A stretch of 64,000 nt of DNA from Caulochytrium protostelioides (GCA_003615045.1 ML014188.1:1-64000); one strand, 5' to 3'; positions 39,787 to 50,560 are shown, numbered from the stretch's first letter. A program made the numbers and translations. Notes: generated by a model not told the origin, from the sequence alone.

Positions 39787-40862
39787 GCAGGCAGCAATCG
39801 AGTCTTCCGAAACACACGCGCCCGGCCACGACTGATCGCGCGGCGTGCCTCTCGTGCTCGGTTGTTGCTGGGTGGGTTTCAAGAGAACATCATCAGTTGC
39901 TGAGGTGCTCATTTTCACTTCATTGAATCATCTCCGTCTGCTCATCGTTCGCCACATCTTCATCCTCCGTCCATCGCATCCATGCCCCCGTCTCCATCTT
40001 GCATCCGTCGAACTCCGTTCTCCGTTCAGCTTCCCTCCGTCTCCTTGCTATATCCCTCCGTTCCTCGCCGTTCCCAATGCCGTCTCCAACGTCTTGCGTT
40101 GCCCTTGCCCTTCCCTAGCATAATGTATACTGGTTGCTTGTCTTCAAAAATCACGATAGGTATGGTCTACTCCATAGGTACTCAAGAGGCCAGTACCTTC
40201 GTTGGAAGGTACCCTCTGAGGGTGCTATGATAAGGTTCACGCCGATCAGATAAGGAATTTCATGGACAAGGTTTTTGGATGGCCTGTTGTAGTTGAGTGA
40301 TTGTTCTTCCCTTTGCGTGATGATGCGGCTTGGCGATGATGCTTTACGGTTTTTTCATGATGTCCTTGGAAATCGGGGGACGCGCGCTGGGCACCGAGGA
40401 CCCGCCGCATTGGCGCTCGCTGCTACCGCGCTGCGCCGCGCGCAAGCCGTCGGAAACACGCGTCGTCGCTCAAACGCTCCGTTGCTTCGTCCTCGCCTTT
40501 CCGACAGCGCGACATAACGCTGCTTCTGACAGACGGCGGCGCTTCGATAAACGCGGTTCGGTTCGACCTATCTGGTAATGGGGAGATGCGACGCGTCTCG
40601 CATTCCCATGGAAACATGGGCGACGCGTTCAGAATCGCCTCGTTGACACGCATCAACGTGTTGGAATGAAGGATAAATGATGTCACAAACGGCGTGTACG
40701 GTTATCGAGTGTTGTTTCCTCTGCAGCTCCCCTGCCCACTCGCCGTCTCACGCGCGTCGCTGTATCGTGCCCGTGCCCCTAGCCCTTGTGTTTTCTGTTT
40801 CTGTTTTCGGATTTGATACTGGTGACTTGCCGCGTGCTGCTTTCCCTTGCTCCTCTTTCACG
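39787..40862. other. Intergenic region, no gene recognised
   Basis: About 1.1 kb between the kinase and SND1, C/T-rich at 39930-40120. An imperfect inverted repeat (GGTACCTTC-type arms, near 40176-40216: AGGTACTC and GGAAGGTACC) is visible. The SND1 frame is open for 62 codons upstream of its chosen start, including a hydrophobic stretch at 40770-40810; this is taken as leader. Confidence 0.5.
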
Positions 40863-43694
40863 ATGGCGCCTACGGCCGCCCCTGCGGCCTCGGCCTCGGC
40901 TCCGGCCTCGGCCTCGGCCGCGGCTGCGGACACGCACAGCCTGCAGAACGCGAGCGGCATGGCCTTCGTCAAGTCGGTGCTGTCCGGCGACACCGTGATT
41001 CTGCGCAGCCGTCCCATCAACGGCCCGCCCACCGAGCGCCTGGTCTCGCTAGCGGCGATTGTGGCGCCGCGCCTCGGCGGCCCCAGGGACCCCGAGAAGG
41101 AGGAGCCTTTCGGCTTCCTAGCCCGCGAGTTCCTCCGCCGCCGTCTGGTGGGCAAGGAAGTCTACTACCGCGTGCTGTACACGGTCCCCGGCGGCCGCGA
41201 CTACGCCGTGCTGCAGACGCAGGCCCCCATTGCGGAGGACCAGGTTGTGGTGCAGAAAGCCCTCGTGGCCGCGGGCTGGGCCGTGCCCAAGGAGGGCCGC
41301 AACGAGATTGATGCGGAGCTCGAGTACTTGCACGACGTCGCCAAGCACGAGCAGAAGGGCAAGTACGACCCAGCCAACGCCGGTCTTGCTGCGCGCACCG
41401 TCGACTACAACCTCTCCAAGGAGGACGCGCAGAAGCTCTATGCCAAGCACAAGGGCAAGCCCCTTCCCGCAGTGATCGAGCAGGTCAAGGATGGCTCCAC
41501 GTACCGCGTGCTCGTGAAGGTCGAGCCGGACGTGCACGTCGTGCTGAGTCTTCAGGCTACCGGCCTCCGTGCCCCCATGTGGCGCAAGGGCATCCCCAAC
41601 CTGCCCGACATTGTCGAGCCCTTCTCGGAAGAATCCAAGTTCTATGTAGAGGCCCGTCTGCTCCAGAAGGACGTCCAGGTGCTGCTCGAGAACGTCGGTA
41701 ACAACAGCAACGCGCTCTTTGGCTCGGTGCTGTATCCGCTGGGCGACATCGGCGAGGCCTTGCTCAAGGAAGGTCTGGCCAAATGCGCCGATTTCTCCAT
41801 CCTCATGGTGACCGGCGGCCCCGGCCGCTACCGCGCCGCCGAGGCCCAAGCCCGCGAGCGCCGTCTGCGGATCTGGCGTGACGTCGCCGTCAAGGCCCCC
41901 GTAAACGCGTGGGAGGCCACCGTGACCCGCGTCATCTCCGGCGACACCCTGATGGTCTCCTCGCGCACCAAGGGTGAGCAGAAGGTCACGCTGTCGTCGA
42001 TTCGGATCCCGCGCGACACGAGCGCCGACGGCAACACCGGCAGCCACACCAGCCTGCACAGCAACAACGCGAACAGCGACCAGACCGAGATGCCGTACTT
42101 CCAGTATGAAGCGCGCGAGGCCATCCGCAAGCGCGTCATTGGCAAGACGGTCACTATCGCTGAAGACTATGTGACGCCCGCCAATGCCGGCTACGAAGCG
42201 CGCACCTGCGTCACGATTCTGTCCAAGAACGTCAACCTCGCCGAGATGCTGGTCGGCAAGGGCCTGGCGCTGGTGATCCGCCACCGCCGTGACGACGACC
42301 GCTCGAGCAGCTTCGATCAGCTGCTGATGGCCGAAGAGCGCGCTAAGGCGGGCAAGGTCGGGATCCACGCGACGACGCCCATGGCGCCCATCCGCTTCTC
42401 CGAAGTCTCCAAGAGCGCCCAGCGCGCCAAGATCTTTATGACCCAGCTCACGCGCCTGCGTCGCTTCAAGGCAGTCGTGGACTTTGTCGTGAGCGGCTCG
42501 CGCTTCCGCGTGATCGTGCCCGGCCAGAACCTGCGCATGACCCTGGTGCTGGACGCCCTCCGCACCCCGCGCACGGCGCGCAACGCGTCCGAAACCTCCG
42601 AGCCGTTTGGCGCCGAGGCCACCCAGCTCGCCAACCAGCACCTGCTGCAGCGCGACGTGGAGGTTGAAGTAACCGGCCAGGACAAGACAGGCGGGATCAC
42701 GGGCAACGTGTTCGTCGACGGCACCAACTTTGGCGCGATGCTCCTGGAGGCCGGCTACGCGACGCTCCACTCGTACAGCGCGCAGCACAACGAGCACTAC
42801 GCCCAGCTGACGGCGGCCGCCGGCGTGGCCGAGCGCCAAAAGCTCGGCGTCTGGTCGATCGAGAAGCCGGCCGCGGAGCCCACCGAGGAGAGTGCCACGG
42901 CGCCCAAGGTCGGCCCCCACATCGACGAGAACGGGCAGCGCGTCGTTGTGACGGACTATGCCGGCAAGGGCCAGATCCACATCCAGACGCTGGGCGAGGG
43001 CGTGCAACGCCTCGAGACGATGATGCAGACTTTCAGCGACGTCTACGCGGATGCCGCGCAGCCCGCGCTGACGAGCGCCAAGAACAACGATGTGATCGCG
43101 GCCCAATTCACCGTCGACGACCACTGGTACCGCGCGCGCGTGCTGCGCACGGTCAACAAGACCTCGGTCAACGTCATCTATGTCGACTACGGCAACACCG
43201 AGACGCTGCCGCTGTCGCGTTGCAAGCGCCTCGTCGATGCCCACCGCCTGTCCGTGCTACCCGCCCAAGCCACGGCGGCCCAGCTCGCGTTTGTCCAGAT
43301 GCCGGCGCTCGACGAGGAGTATGGCCCTGAGGCGACGAATGCCCTCCAGGAGCTCTGCGGTACGGCCGAGCTGAAGGCCTACACGGTCAAGCACCCGCGC
43401 GACACGACGCCTTCGCTCATCCTGTACAGCGCCGGCGTCTCAGCCGCCTCGACCGGCATGGATCATGCAAGCAACCTCAAGTACAAGTCGCTCAACGAGA
43501 AAATCGTGGGGCGCGGCTACGCCATCTTGGACAAGGCCTCCAAGACCCAGTACGACGCCATGCAGGACGAGCCCGAGCACCACGATACGCTCTACTACCA
43601 GTACCTGTCTCACCTCGCCAAGGCCCAGGCCGCCGCCAAGGCCAAGCACGAGGGCCAATGGTCCCATGGCGATTTTACAGCGGAAGACTACTGA
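40863..43694 (+). CDS. SND1: SND1 / Tudor-SN (p100) staphylococcal-nuclease-domain protein
   Basis: Protein of 943 residues from ATG 40863 (CACGATGG); the family is about 900-950. After an Ala/Ser-rich N-terminus come four SNase-like domains starting near residues 32 (AFVKSVLSGDTVILRSRPI), 196 (PAVIEQVKDGSTYRVLVKV), 348 (AWEATVTRVISGDTLMVSSR) and 535 (KAVVDFVVSGSRFRVIVPG). A Tudor domain follows (about 740-800: AAQFTVDDHWYRARVLRTV, VIYVDYGNTETLPLSRCKRL), and a partial fifth SNase domain is split around it. Tudor-SN binds methylated Arg and structured RNA and acts in splicing, stress granules and RNA decay. A Met about 62 codons upstream (40677) would add an unrelated hydrophobic leader and is considered unlikely, though it would resemble a signal peptide. 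The stop is 66 bp from the convergent C3HC gene. Confidence 0.96.
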   Translation: MAPTAAPAASASAPASASAAAADTHSLQNASGMAFVKSVLSGDTVILRSRPINGPPTERLVSLAAIVAPRLGGPRDPEKEEPFGFLAREFLRRRLVGKEVYYRVLYTVPGGRDYAVLQTQAPIAEDQVVVQKALVAAGWAVPKEGRNEIDAELEYLHDVAKHEQKGKYDPANAGLAARTVDYNLSKEDAQKLYAKHKGKPLPAVIEQVKDGSTYRVLVKVEPDVHVVLSLQATGLRAPMWRKGIPNLPDIVEPFSEESKFYVEARLLQKDVQVLLENVGNNSNALFGSVLYPLGDIGEALLKEGLAKCADFSILMVTGGPGRYRAAEAQARERRLRIWRDVAVKAPVNAWEATVTRVISGDTLMVSSRTKGEQKVTLSSIRIPRDTSADGNTGSHTSLHSNNANSDQTEMPYFQYEAREAIRKRVIGKTVTIAEDYVTPANAGYEARTCVTILSKNVNLAEMLVGKGLALVIRHRRDDDRSSSFDQLLMAEERAKAGKVGIHATTPMAPIRFSEVSKSAQRAKIFMTQLTRLRRFKAVVDFVVSGSRFRVIVPGQNLRMTLVLDALRTPRTARNASETSEPFGAEATQLANQHLLQRDVEVEVTGQDKTGGITGNVFVDGTNFGAMLLEAGYATLHSYSAQHNEHYAQLTAAAGVAERQKLGVWSIEKPAAEPTEESATAPKVGPHIDENGQRVVVTDYAGKGQIHIQTLGEGVQRLETMMQTFSDVYADAAQPALTSAKNNDVIAAQFTVDDHWYRARVLRTVNKTSVNVIYVDYGNTETLPLSRCKRLVDAHRLSVLPAQATAAQLAFVQMPALDEEYGPEATNALQELCGTAELKAYTVKHPRDTTPSLILYSAGVSAASTGMDHASNLKYKSLNEKIVGRGYAILDKASKTQYDAMQDEPEHHDTLYYQYLSHLAKAQAAAKAKHEGQWSHGDFTAEDY

Positions 43695-43760
43695 GTCTGT
43701 CTCTATTTTCTATGAACGATGAACATATGAACATGTACCTCGCTATGCACTGAGATGGCG

Positions 43761-45828
43761 TCACGACTCGGCCACATAGGGACACAGGAGAGGCGCCGGC
43801 GCCCAGGACGGAAGCGAACGGGCAATACGCTGACAGCGCTGCTCCGCGTGGGTGCGATGGGCCTGTGCGAGCGACGACTGCTCTGCTTCTGCCCACGGTG
43901 CCGTCATACCGCAAAACGTGCATTGCACGGCTTGCAAAGACGCGTCGTATCCAAAGCCATCACGGGCGAGCCGTGCCGCGACTTCGGACTGTTCATGAGA
44001 TCCGGTCGAGGCGTGGGCAAACGTCTGGTGCCGTGCCTCGGTGGCGCGGCGGGCCACCGCGCCTTGCACCAGCTTGCGCACCCTCTCCTGAAATGCGTCG
44101 CGCTGCTCCGTATCGAGAAACTGCAGGGCGAGCATGCGGTGCGATGTTTCCTGGACGATGCGTGGGCGGTAGGAATACTGCCGCGGGGCATCCATCGACG
44201 CCGCATCGGCAGGACTGAGCTGCTCTAACGAGGCCATCCGCGACAGCGACACGAACGGTGCTACGGGCTCGGCTTCCGGCATCGCACGCGTTTGAGCACG
44301 GAGAGCCGCTTCATCTGCGCCGGTGTCATATGAGCGCGATGCCTCGCGCAGGCGAGGCACAGGGACGGGGCAGGGATCGACAACGCCGCGAGCACCGCCC
44401 GTGCTCAAGAAGATCGTCGGCACGTGGAGTGCACGTGGCGCCGTGTCATCCCGCGAGGCCGGGGTCTCCATCGCGACGCTGCCGCTGCGCCAGAGATGAC
44501 CCCAGAGGGGCGGCGGCGCCATATTGATCAAGGGCACGCCGCCGCCGCGCAGCGAAAACGCAACGATGCGCGGCGGCGCCGTAGCCACGACAAACACGAG
44601 CGCAGGGCCCTCGCGCACCCACCGCGCGTCGGACTCTTCTTCGTGCATCCCATTCGCCCCGTCGGCGCCCGTGTCGTCGCCATTCTCGAAGCGGAAGAGG
44701 TTCACCAGGTGCGGCGTCAGCTGCTCGGTCTCGAGCGGCCCATCCGACACCAGGTAGTGATGCCGCGTGGCCCAGAGGCGGGCGACTGGCGCGGCGAAGC
44801 GGTGCTGGTTCGCGGCCGTGATGCGGGCGGGCAAGCCGCGCCACGTGGGATCGGCATCGACGAAGGGACAGCACGTGCCGGTCGCGTCCAGATGGGCCGC
44901 ATGGCCGTGCCGATCGGCCGCGCCGCCGTCCGCCTCGTGGCCGAGCTCCTCGCCGCTCTCCGCGGGATCTGGATCAAAGCACGCACCGCACGCATCGCAG
45001 ACCGCGAGCTGGGCGATCTGGCCAGCGGCGTTCCACCCCGTCTCGCAGTGCAGTCCCTGCCGGGCCAGCGCGATCTGGCGCTTCTGCGGGAACCGACTCC
45101 CGACAAACGTGGCGAGACGGGCCTGTAGCCCCGGCTCGGCCATTTGCAGCACCGCGGCATGCATCTGGGCTACAAAATCGTCATACTCGGCCTGGGAGAG
45201 GAAGCGGAGGCGCAGCGCGACTGCGGGGATGCCCTCCGCACCCCCCGGCTCATTGGGTCGACCGGGGCTCGCGATGCCGCCAATACCGGTCGTGGCGGTA
45301 TGCACCCACCAGGCGTTCTGCCGCGGCTTCGCCAGACAGGCGGGAGACCAGAATTCACTGACTGCATAACTCAAGTTGACACCTGCATCGTGAGTGAAGC
45401 TGCGTAGGCGACTACTCAAGTGTGGCGCCATCCACTGCGAGATGCGGTGATGGCAACATTCCGGGAATCAGAGACTTACTGGGAACCGAAAGCCGCTCGT
45501 GCGGTGCGTCCAAGGTGCAGAGATGGAAACAGGGCGAGGCCGCGTCTTCCCATCCCGCAGGGGTGATGGATACGGCCATAGGTCCCGCAGGGTTCCAGAC
45601 GCCTTCGCCATCGCCTGGCGCGCGTGGCGTCGCCATCACCACGTCGACCAGCGAGGCGTGACCGCCGAGCGCGGCACAGAGATGTGCGACTTTTTGCCGG
45701 TCGGCGTCGCGCAAGTTGATCGATGTGGAGAAGGGGTCTGACCGGGGTCGGGCGGACTTGACGCTGGAGGCATGTCCGTGATGCGCGGGCGCGACAGCGA
45801 CGCCGCCCGTGTTCGTCTGCGACATCAT
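43761..45828 (-). CDS. C3HC/BIR-like zinc protein (NIPA/Rsm1-like)
   Basis: Two exons: 45828-45480, donor GTAAGT, then an acceptor at ...GATGCAG (exon 2 from 45382) to 43761, giving 656 residues. A BIR-like C3HC module begins ARLATFVGSRFPQKRQIALA, then HCETGWNAAGQ, then CDACGACFDPDP (about residue 244) and HAAHLDATGTCCPF. A second, Rsm1-type module near residues 570-656 has TFAHASTGSHEQSEVAARLA, CTFCGMTAPWAEAEQ, then H..H....C and a CPYV end. NIPA/ZC3HC1 in animals and Rsm1 in yeast carry such a pair; they act at the nuclear basket and in mRNA export and mitotic control. Between the modules is a long poorly conserved region with an acidic stretch. A second in-frame acceptor 21 nt downstream would remove seven residues. 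The family call is moderately strong from the paired zinc modules; the partner and target are not readable. Confidence 0.78.
45383..45479 (-). other. Predicted intron of the C3HC gene (97 nt, or 118 nt with the second acceptor)
   Basis: The donor GTAAGT is at 45479. Acceptors GATGCAG (ends 45383) and TATGCAG (ends 45362) both keep phase 1. Confidence 0.8.
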
Positions 45829-46652
45829 CGTGGCTCAACTTGGCTATATGTGCAAGATAAAATAGAGTGTGTGTGAGAGACAGAGAGCGAGAACCACGAG
45901 GGTTGCGAGAGTATGGAGGGAATCAGGGTATCAATAAGGGGCGTGCCGACAGTGAAGCCTCTTACGGGCTGCACGTTCCAGCCGTTCATACGACGGGTGC
46001 ACCGATTTTGGTCGTTTCATCTCGTGTAATCCTCAAAACCATACCGACGTGCCTTCGAGTCTGTTTATGAGCAGATCAGGTATCCACAGCCGTCGAAAGA
46101 GAGCGCGCGGCAGGGATCCTTCAAAAATGCACCCCTCTCCGTATGGAAGGCGACTGATGCTCGGCCGATCGCCATGCTTTGTCGGCATGTTTGGCCCTCG
46201 TGTCGCGCTGCCACTGTGGCCAAGGCCCGCGTGGTTTCTGCTCAGCGGCATGTGACCGGACGACGCAAGCATCGAATCGAGAGGCATGGCGCTGACGCAC
46301 CGACCAAAAAAGCCGCGTCCGAAGTTGTGTTTTGACAATGAACCAAACATAGTGGGCCCAGCGCGTGCCACTCCCCCCGCCCCCGACCACCTCCCAATCG
46401 TCGCCGATCCCCGCCAATCCTCGCTGTAACTCCGCTCCGCGAGCGGGCACCCAACGATCCGCAACTCCAATAACAACGTCTCTCCGAAATGCCCACGTGA
46501 TAGGTCGCGACGTGGCCAATGGGCGCCATCCACACCGCCGCGTCGATCTTTGTTGCACAACGATCCCCCGAGTCCGGCCGAGTCGTCCGGTCATTTATTG
46601 GTCAGATCTCCCTTCTCGACCATTGCAGAAACGACATCACGAGAAACTATGA
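45829..46652. other. Intergenic region, no gene recognised
   Basis: About 820 bases upstream of the C3HC gene and downstream of the TLDc gene. A 175-codon minus frame (46033-46560) has no motif. Confidence 0.5.
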
Positions 46653-47669
46653 CTAGTAACCAACATTGGGCGTCCACACCTCCACGGCAAACACTGCAAA
46701 GTCGTCGGCGGGACCGAGCGGTGCGTTGTTAAAGGTGGCGCAGCGACTGCTGTGGCCCGAGAGGAGGCGCGTATCGAGCCACAGCCCGAAAGCGGCGTCG
46801 CCGTCGTCGTCGCCGTCGTCCGGAACATCGCCGCTGTCAGCCGCCGCAACCCGCATGGGGTCGTCCATACTCCCCATGACGAGCTCAGGCGCCGATGACG
46901 GTTCTGTTAACAGAAAGCATTTGTTGCGGCCGGTCGTCGGATAGACATATGGCCCACCCGCCATGTTCTGTTTCCACAGATAACTAGCCGGACTGCCGTA
47001 GTAGCCACGGCGCAAGGCGAACCCCGAATGCACATAGGCGCCGAACAAGCGGCTTGAGGTGCTCTGCACGACCAACACTGCGGGCCGGTGGGCCACGTCG
47101 GCGGACGTCATCGTGTCCAGCATCGTGCGCATCCCGCCGCCGTCACGGCCGCTGTGGTATCGCAGCGTCCATGCGGCCACGCCGTGCATCGCCGCGGGGA
47201 AGTGCGCCTGCAGCCTCAAAGCGAGGTCGGGGCCCATCAGCGGTGTGGCGTCGAGGGTGACGCCGTTCAGCTGGAGCGGCGTCGGCGGACGGCGGACGGC
47301 GCACGGCGAACGCGGCGACGGCGCGGGCGACGACGGCGCGGGCGACGGCGCCGCGGACGAGGACGGCGCCGCGGGGTCGGGGTCGGCATCGGCGTCGCGG
47401 ATCGTCGCGGACGGCGCCATCGCGCGCGTTGTGTGCGACAACGCTTTGGTGGTGCGCTCAGCCGACGTCATCCGATGGGCGGTGAGGCCGCCGGAGGGCA
47501 TGGCGGCGTCGGAGGGCGGCGGCGCGACGCTCATGACCGCGGCGATGGCCGCCGGGAAGGCGCGGTGGATGAAGCGCTTGGCATTGCGGTCGAGGGCGAT
47601 GGCGCTGGGTGGCTGGGCGGGCGGCGTCGCCGGGTGCGGGAACGGCGTCGTGACAGGAAAGGGCAACAT
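46653..47669 (-). CDS. OXR1: TLDc-domain protein (OXR1-like)
   Basis: ORF of 338 residues from ATG 47669 (the frame opens from a GTG 18 bases earlier; Met at 47534 is an alternative). Residues about 1-140 are Ala/Pro/Ser/Asp-rich and disordered. The C-terminal TLDc domain spans about 145-338. It shows LRYHSGRDGGGMRTMLD, VLVVQSTSSRLFGAYVHSGF, YYGSPASYLWKQ, NKCFLLTEPSSAPELVMGS, GLWLDTRLLSGHSSRCATFN and the terminal VEVWTP. These are the signature steps of OXR1/NCOA7/Tbc1d24 TLDc domains. TLDc proteins bind the V-ATPase and can regulate its disassembly; in fungi Oxr1 is linked to oxidative stress and V-ATPase control. The domain includes the canonical start and end, so the protein looks complete. 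Confidence 0.92.
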   Translation of the reverse strand: MLPFPVTTPFPHPATPPAQPPSAIALDRNAKRFIHRAFPAAIAAVMSVAPPPSDAAMPSGGLTAHRMTSAERTTKALSHTTRAMAPSATIRDADADPDPAAPSSSAAPSPAPSSPAPSPRSPCAVRRPPTPLQLNGVTLDATPLMGPDLALRLQAHFPAAMHGVAAWTLRYHSGRDGGGMRTMLDTMTSADVAHRPAVLVVQSTSSRLFGAYVHSGFALRRGYYGSPASYLWKQNMAGGPYVYPTTGRNKCFLLTEPSSAPELVMGSMDDPMRVAAADSGDVPDDGDDDGDAAFGLWLDTRLLSGHSSRCATFNNAPLGPADDFAVFAVEVWTPNVGY

Positions 47670-48549
47670 GACCAGAATGTCAGGCACGACGACATACGCC
47701 TGCCAAGGGCGGACTGAGAACGGGGGGCCTGCGTCACGCTTCGACCATGAATCAATTAACGAGATGAGGGGACGACTGTTGAGACGAGCGAAAGTATCGT
47801 CAGAAATGGGATCAAGTACGGCGTGCGGAAATGGTTCTCATCCCCTGGATGATCATCGCAATCGCGATCCGATGATGGCGATAGCCAGTGATGACAGTAG
47901 TCAGATCGAGGATCAAAGTCCGTCGTGTCGGAGTTCCTCTGCGTAAGGCAAAAAGAAAGAATGCTATGAGGGGTTCGCGAGGCCGACCTGATCGAAATGG
48001 GGACGACCGTCGCGTCAGGCGGCTCCACGGTGGGCCACATTGTCACGATGAGATGCCAGGACCCCGCACGTTCATACCTGACTAGCTCTCTGCAGGTGTG
48101 TCATGCATGGAAGCGTGGCAGGGCGACTCCGACCGGCGCGAGCTCCGACGGATCGGCAAGCGATCGGCGACGCGGTCCGCCCGGGCGTTCCCACCCCTCC
48201 GGGCCGCCTGCTGCAGGCCACATGGCGGAAGCGCAGGGCCTTCCTCACATTCAACGCTGTGGCAGCAGCTGCTGGCGAAGCGCCAAATTTCGCAGGCTTG
48301 CGTATGCCCCGTGAGGCGCGAAGCATGCTTCTTTTCCTGCCTCCCCCCAAGGAGGTCCCCCGCGTGCCGCAGCCGTTCTCCACCGCTCCCAGCCGTCCCA
48401 GCCCAAATATTTAGGGTTGCGGTTCTCAGACCTGTTAATACGGCTGGCATCGAGCCGCTGCTACCGTGCATCCGATCTGCACCTGCACCAAGACCATACC
48501 TAGCACTCTCGTTATACTTTTTCCATCATTCAAGCGCTCGCCGCTCACC
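47670..48549. other. Intergenic region, no gene recognised
   Basis: About 880 bases between the TLDc gene and relic D. The plus strand is open across 48098-49216 (372 codons), but the frame has no motif and overlaps the relic in a different frame, so it is not called. Confidence 0.45.
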
Positions 48550-48830
48550 ATGGATGCTTAGAGGTGTCGCTCGCCACGTACGAACCGCTGTGGGCCGAGT
48601 TCCTGAAGCCGCGCTGGGCGCGCCAGCGCCTGCGGTTGTCCAGCGGCAAGCAGCGCGTGTTTGCCTAGTTCTTGAGCCGCGTCGCCAAGGGGCGCAGCCA
48701 CGGAGATGGCGCCCGTGGTCGCTGAAGTGCTGGCTGCCTATGGCGCTTCCAAGTTTGCTTCTGGCAGCCACGGCGAGATCGCCGTCCCGGCAGCTCGGGC
48801 GTGACCCCAGCGGTTCCGCACGGGTCCATG
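48550..48830 (+). pseudogene. Fanzor-type nuclease relic, copy D
   Basis: On the plus strand, a frame reads VSLATYEPLWAEFLKPRWAR, QRLRLSSGKQRVFA, stop, FLSRVAKGRSHGDGARGR, stop. With a frame change it then reads MAPVVAEVLAAYGASKFASG (about 48701-48760) and SHGEIAVPAARA, then a stop. The order (basic arginine-rich helix, VAYGASKF, GEIAVP) matches copies B and E and extends the known part of the ancestral protein toward the N-terminus. The VDEFRTT and NRDLNAALNI blocks are absent, so the copy is truncated at its 3' side. It is a dead element fragment. Confidence 0.72.
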
Positions 48831-49320
48831 GACCACGGGTTGGGGAGGGCGCTTTCATTGAATGCTGCGCCACATGGACCCATGCGTCCTGGAGGGGCAG
48901 GTGCGCACCCATGCACGAACACGCGGCACGCGGCGCGGAGCCTGCGACGGAGCACAGGGGACCCGCGAGATCACTTCGGCGTCCGATGGCGCCCATCTCA
49001 GGCAGCGGCCACGACGACGCCCTCGGAAGGCATGGATGCTGCAGGTCCGAACGGACGCGTCGTCTTGCCGTGCCGCGGATTGTCTCTATTTCGTGGCGAT
49101 CGCGCGACCGTTTCTCCCGGGAAGCATGGAGGAGCATGGGGCAGCTTGAACCCCCTGTCCCTCGACGTAACCCCTCGACGCAGCACCTTGAAGCGGCAGT
49201 CTTGGTCTCATCCTGATTCTGGCATTTCTCCCTATCGGACTCGTCCAAACGTGCCCGTCGTTGTTAAGCCCCTTGCCATCGCCCCCTGTTCTCCGGACGA
49301 CCACGCGTCGCGCTGCCAGG
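48831..49320. other. Intergenic region upstream of DSK2
   Basis: About 490 bases, probably the 5' leader and promoter of ubiquilin. No other signal was recognised. Confidence 0.5.
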
Positions 49321-50560
49321 ATGGCTTCCATCACCATCAACATCAAGTGCTCGAACGAGTCGGCATTCCCCGTCGAGACCTCGCTGTCGGAGACGGTCCA
49401 TCAGCTGAAGGAGAAGATCGCCAAGCACTTCGAGGATCACAAGACCTCCATGCACTCGCAGGAGCCGCTGCCGCCCGCGATGCAGAAGCTCATCTTTGCG
49501 GGAAAGATTCTCAAGGACGAGGAGACCCTCGCGACCTACAAGGTCGCCAACGGCAACACGTAAGTGGCCACGATGACGCTGACGGTTGGCTGATGGCGCC
49601 ATCCTGCCGTGTCCACCTCATTGTTCCACGTCACCATCGCCGCCATGCATGATGGAGAGAAAAGGATCACTGACACGCTCGTGATACGGGATACTGTGCT
49701 CCGATGGATTTCCGATCAATGACGATCCCAACAGCATGCATATCGTGCGCTCAGGCGGCTCCAAGCCGGCCTCAGCCGCTCCGACGCCCACCACCGCCGC
49801 CGCCCCGGACGCCGCGTCGCCCTCTTCCGCGGGCGCCGCTCCGGGGGCCGGCGCGGCCCCCGCCGACCCTTTCGCTGCGTTTGCTGGTCTCGGCGGCGCG
49901 GCCGGCGGCATGCCTGGTCTCGCCGGTCTCGCTGGCCTCGGCGGCCTCGGCGGTCTTGGCGGTCTCGGCGGCATGGGCGGTCTCGGTGGCCTGCCCAACC
50001 CGAACGATCCTGGCTTTGAGCAGATGATGCTGCGCATGCGGCAAATGATGCAGAACCCGCAGATGATGGCGAGCCTCATGTCCATGATGCAGAACCCGCA
50101 GATGATGCAGATGATCATGCAGTCGAATCCAGCGCTCCGGGACAACCCGGCCATGGCACAGGTCATGCGCGATCCTGCCACGCTGGACAGCGCCGCGCGG
50201 TTTGTCAGCTCCATGATGGGCGGCGCCGGCGCCCCGGGCGCGGGCGCCACGAGTCCCGGTGCCGGCGGTGCTGGGATGGGCGGCATGCCTGACCTGGCAG
50301 GCCTCATGAACAACCCGGCGCTGGCGTCGATGCTCAGCAGTCTGCCGAGCGGTCCCCCCGGTGGCATGGGTGCCTCGCCCGCCGTCGCCGCCGCATCGGC
50401 CGCGCCGACCCGTCCGCCCGAAGAGGAGTACGAGTCGCAGCTCGCGCAGCTGACCGCCATGGGCTTCTACGACGCCCGTCAGAACATCCAGGCGCTGCAG
50501 GCCTGCATGGGCAATGTCAACGGGGCCGTCGAGTGGCTTCTGGCGCACCCGCCGATGTAA
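49321..50560 (+). CDS. DSK2: Ubiquilin / Dsk2 (UBL-STI1-UBA proteasome shuttle)
   Basis: Two exons: 49321-49559 (donor GTAAGT, after GNA of the UBL) and 49735-50560 (acceptor CCCAACAG, phase 2), 354 residues. Residues 1-80 form a ubiquitin-like domain (ITINIKCSNESAFPVETSLS, QKLIFAGKILKDEETLATYK). Residues about 81-170 are Ala/Pro/Gly-rich, including a GLGG repeat run. Met-rich STI1-type repeats follow (about 170-240: FEQMMLRMRQMMQNPQMMAS). The C-terminal UBA domain is at about 308-354 (QLAQLTAMGFYDARQNIQAL, ending AVEWLLAHP). Dsk2 carries ubiquitylated proteins to the proteasome and binds exposed TM segments. The intron exactly separates the UBL from the rest. The protein is shorter than animal ubiquilins but similar to yeast Dsk2 (373). 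Confidence 0.97.
49560..49734 (+). other. Predicted intron of DSK2 (175 nt)
   Basis: GTAAGT...CCAACAG, phase 2, joining NGNT to HIVRSGGS. A TGAC-containing branch-like site lies about 14 bases upstream of the acceptor. Confidence 0.9.

Noticed and set aside
41118-43244. 708-codon open frame antisense to SND1
   Set aside because: It is a shadow of GC-rich third positions in SND1: no domain, and the opposite strand has four SNase domains and a Tudor domain.
48098-49216. 372-codon plus-strand ORF between OXR1 and DSK2
   Set aside because: It is composition-driven. The only recognisable sequence in the region (Fanzor-type blocks) is in other frames, so this frame is probably chance.
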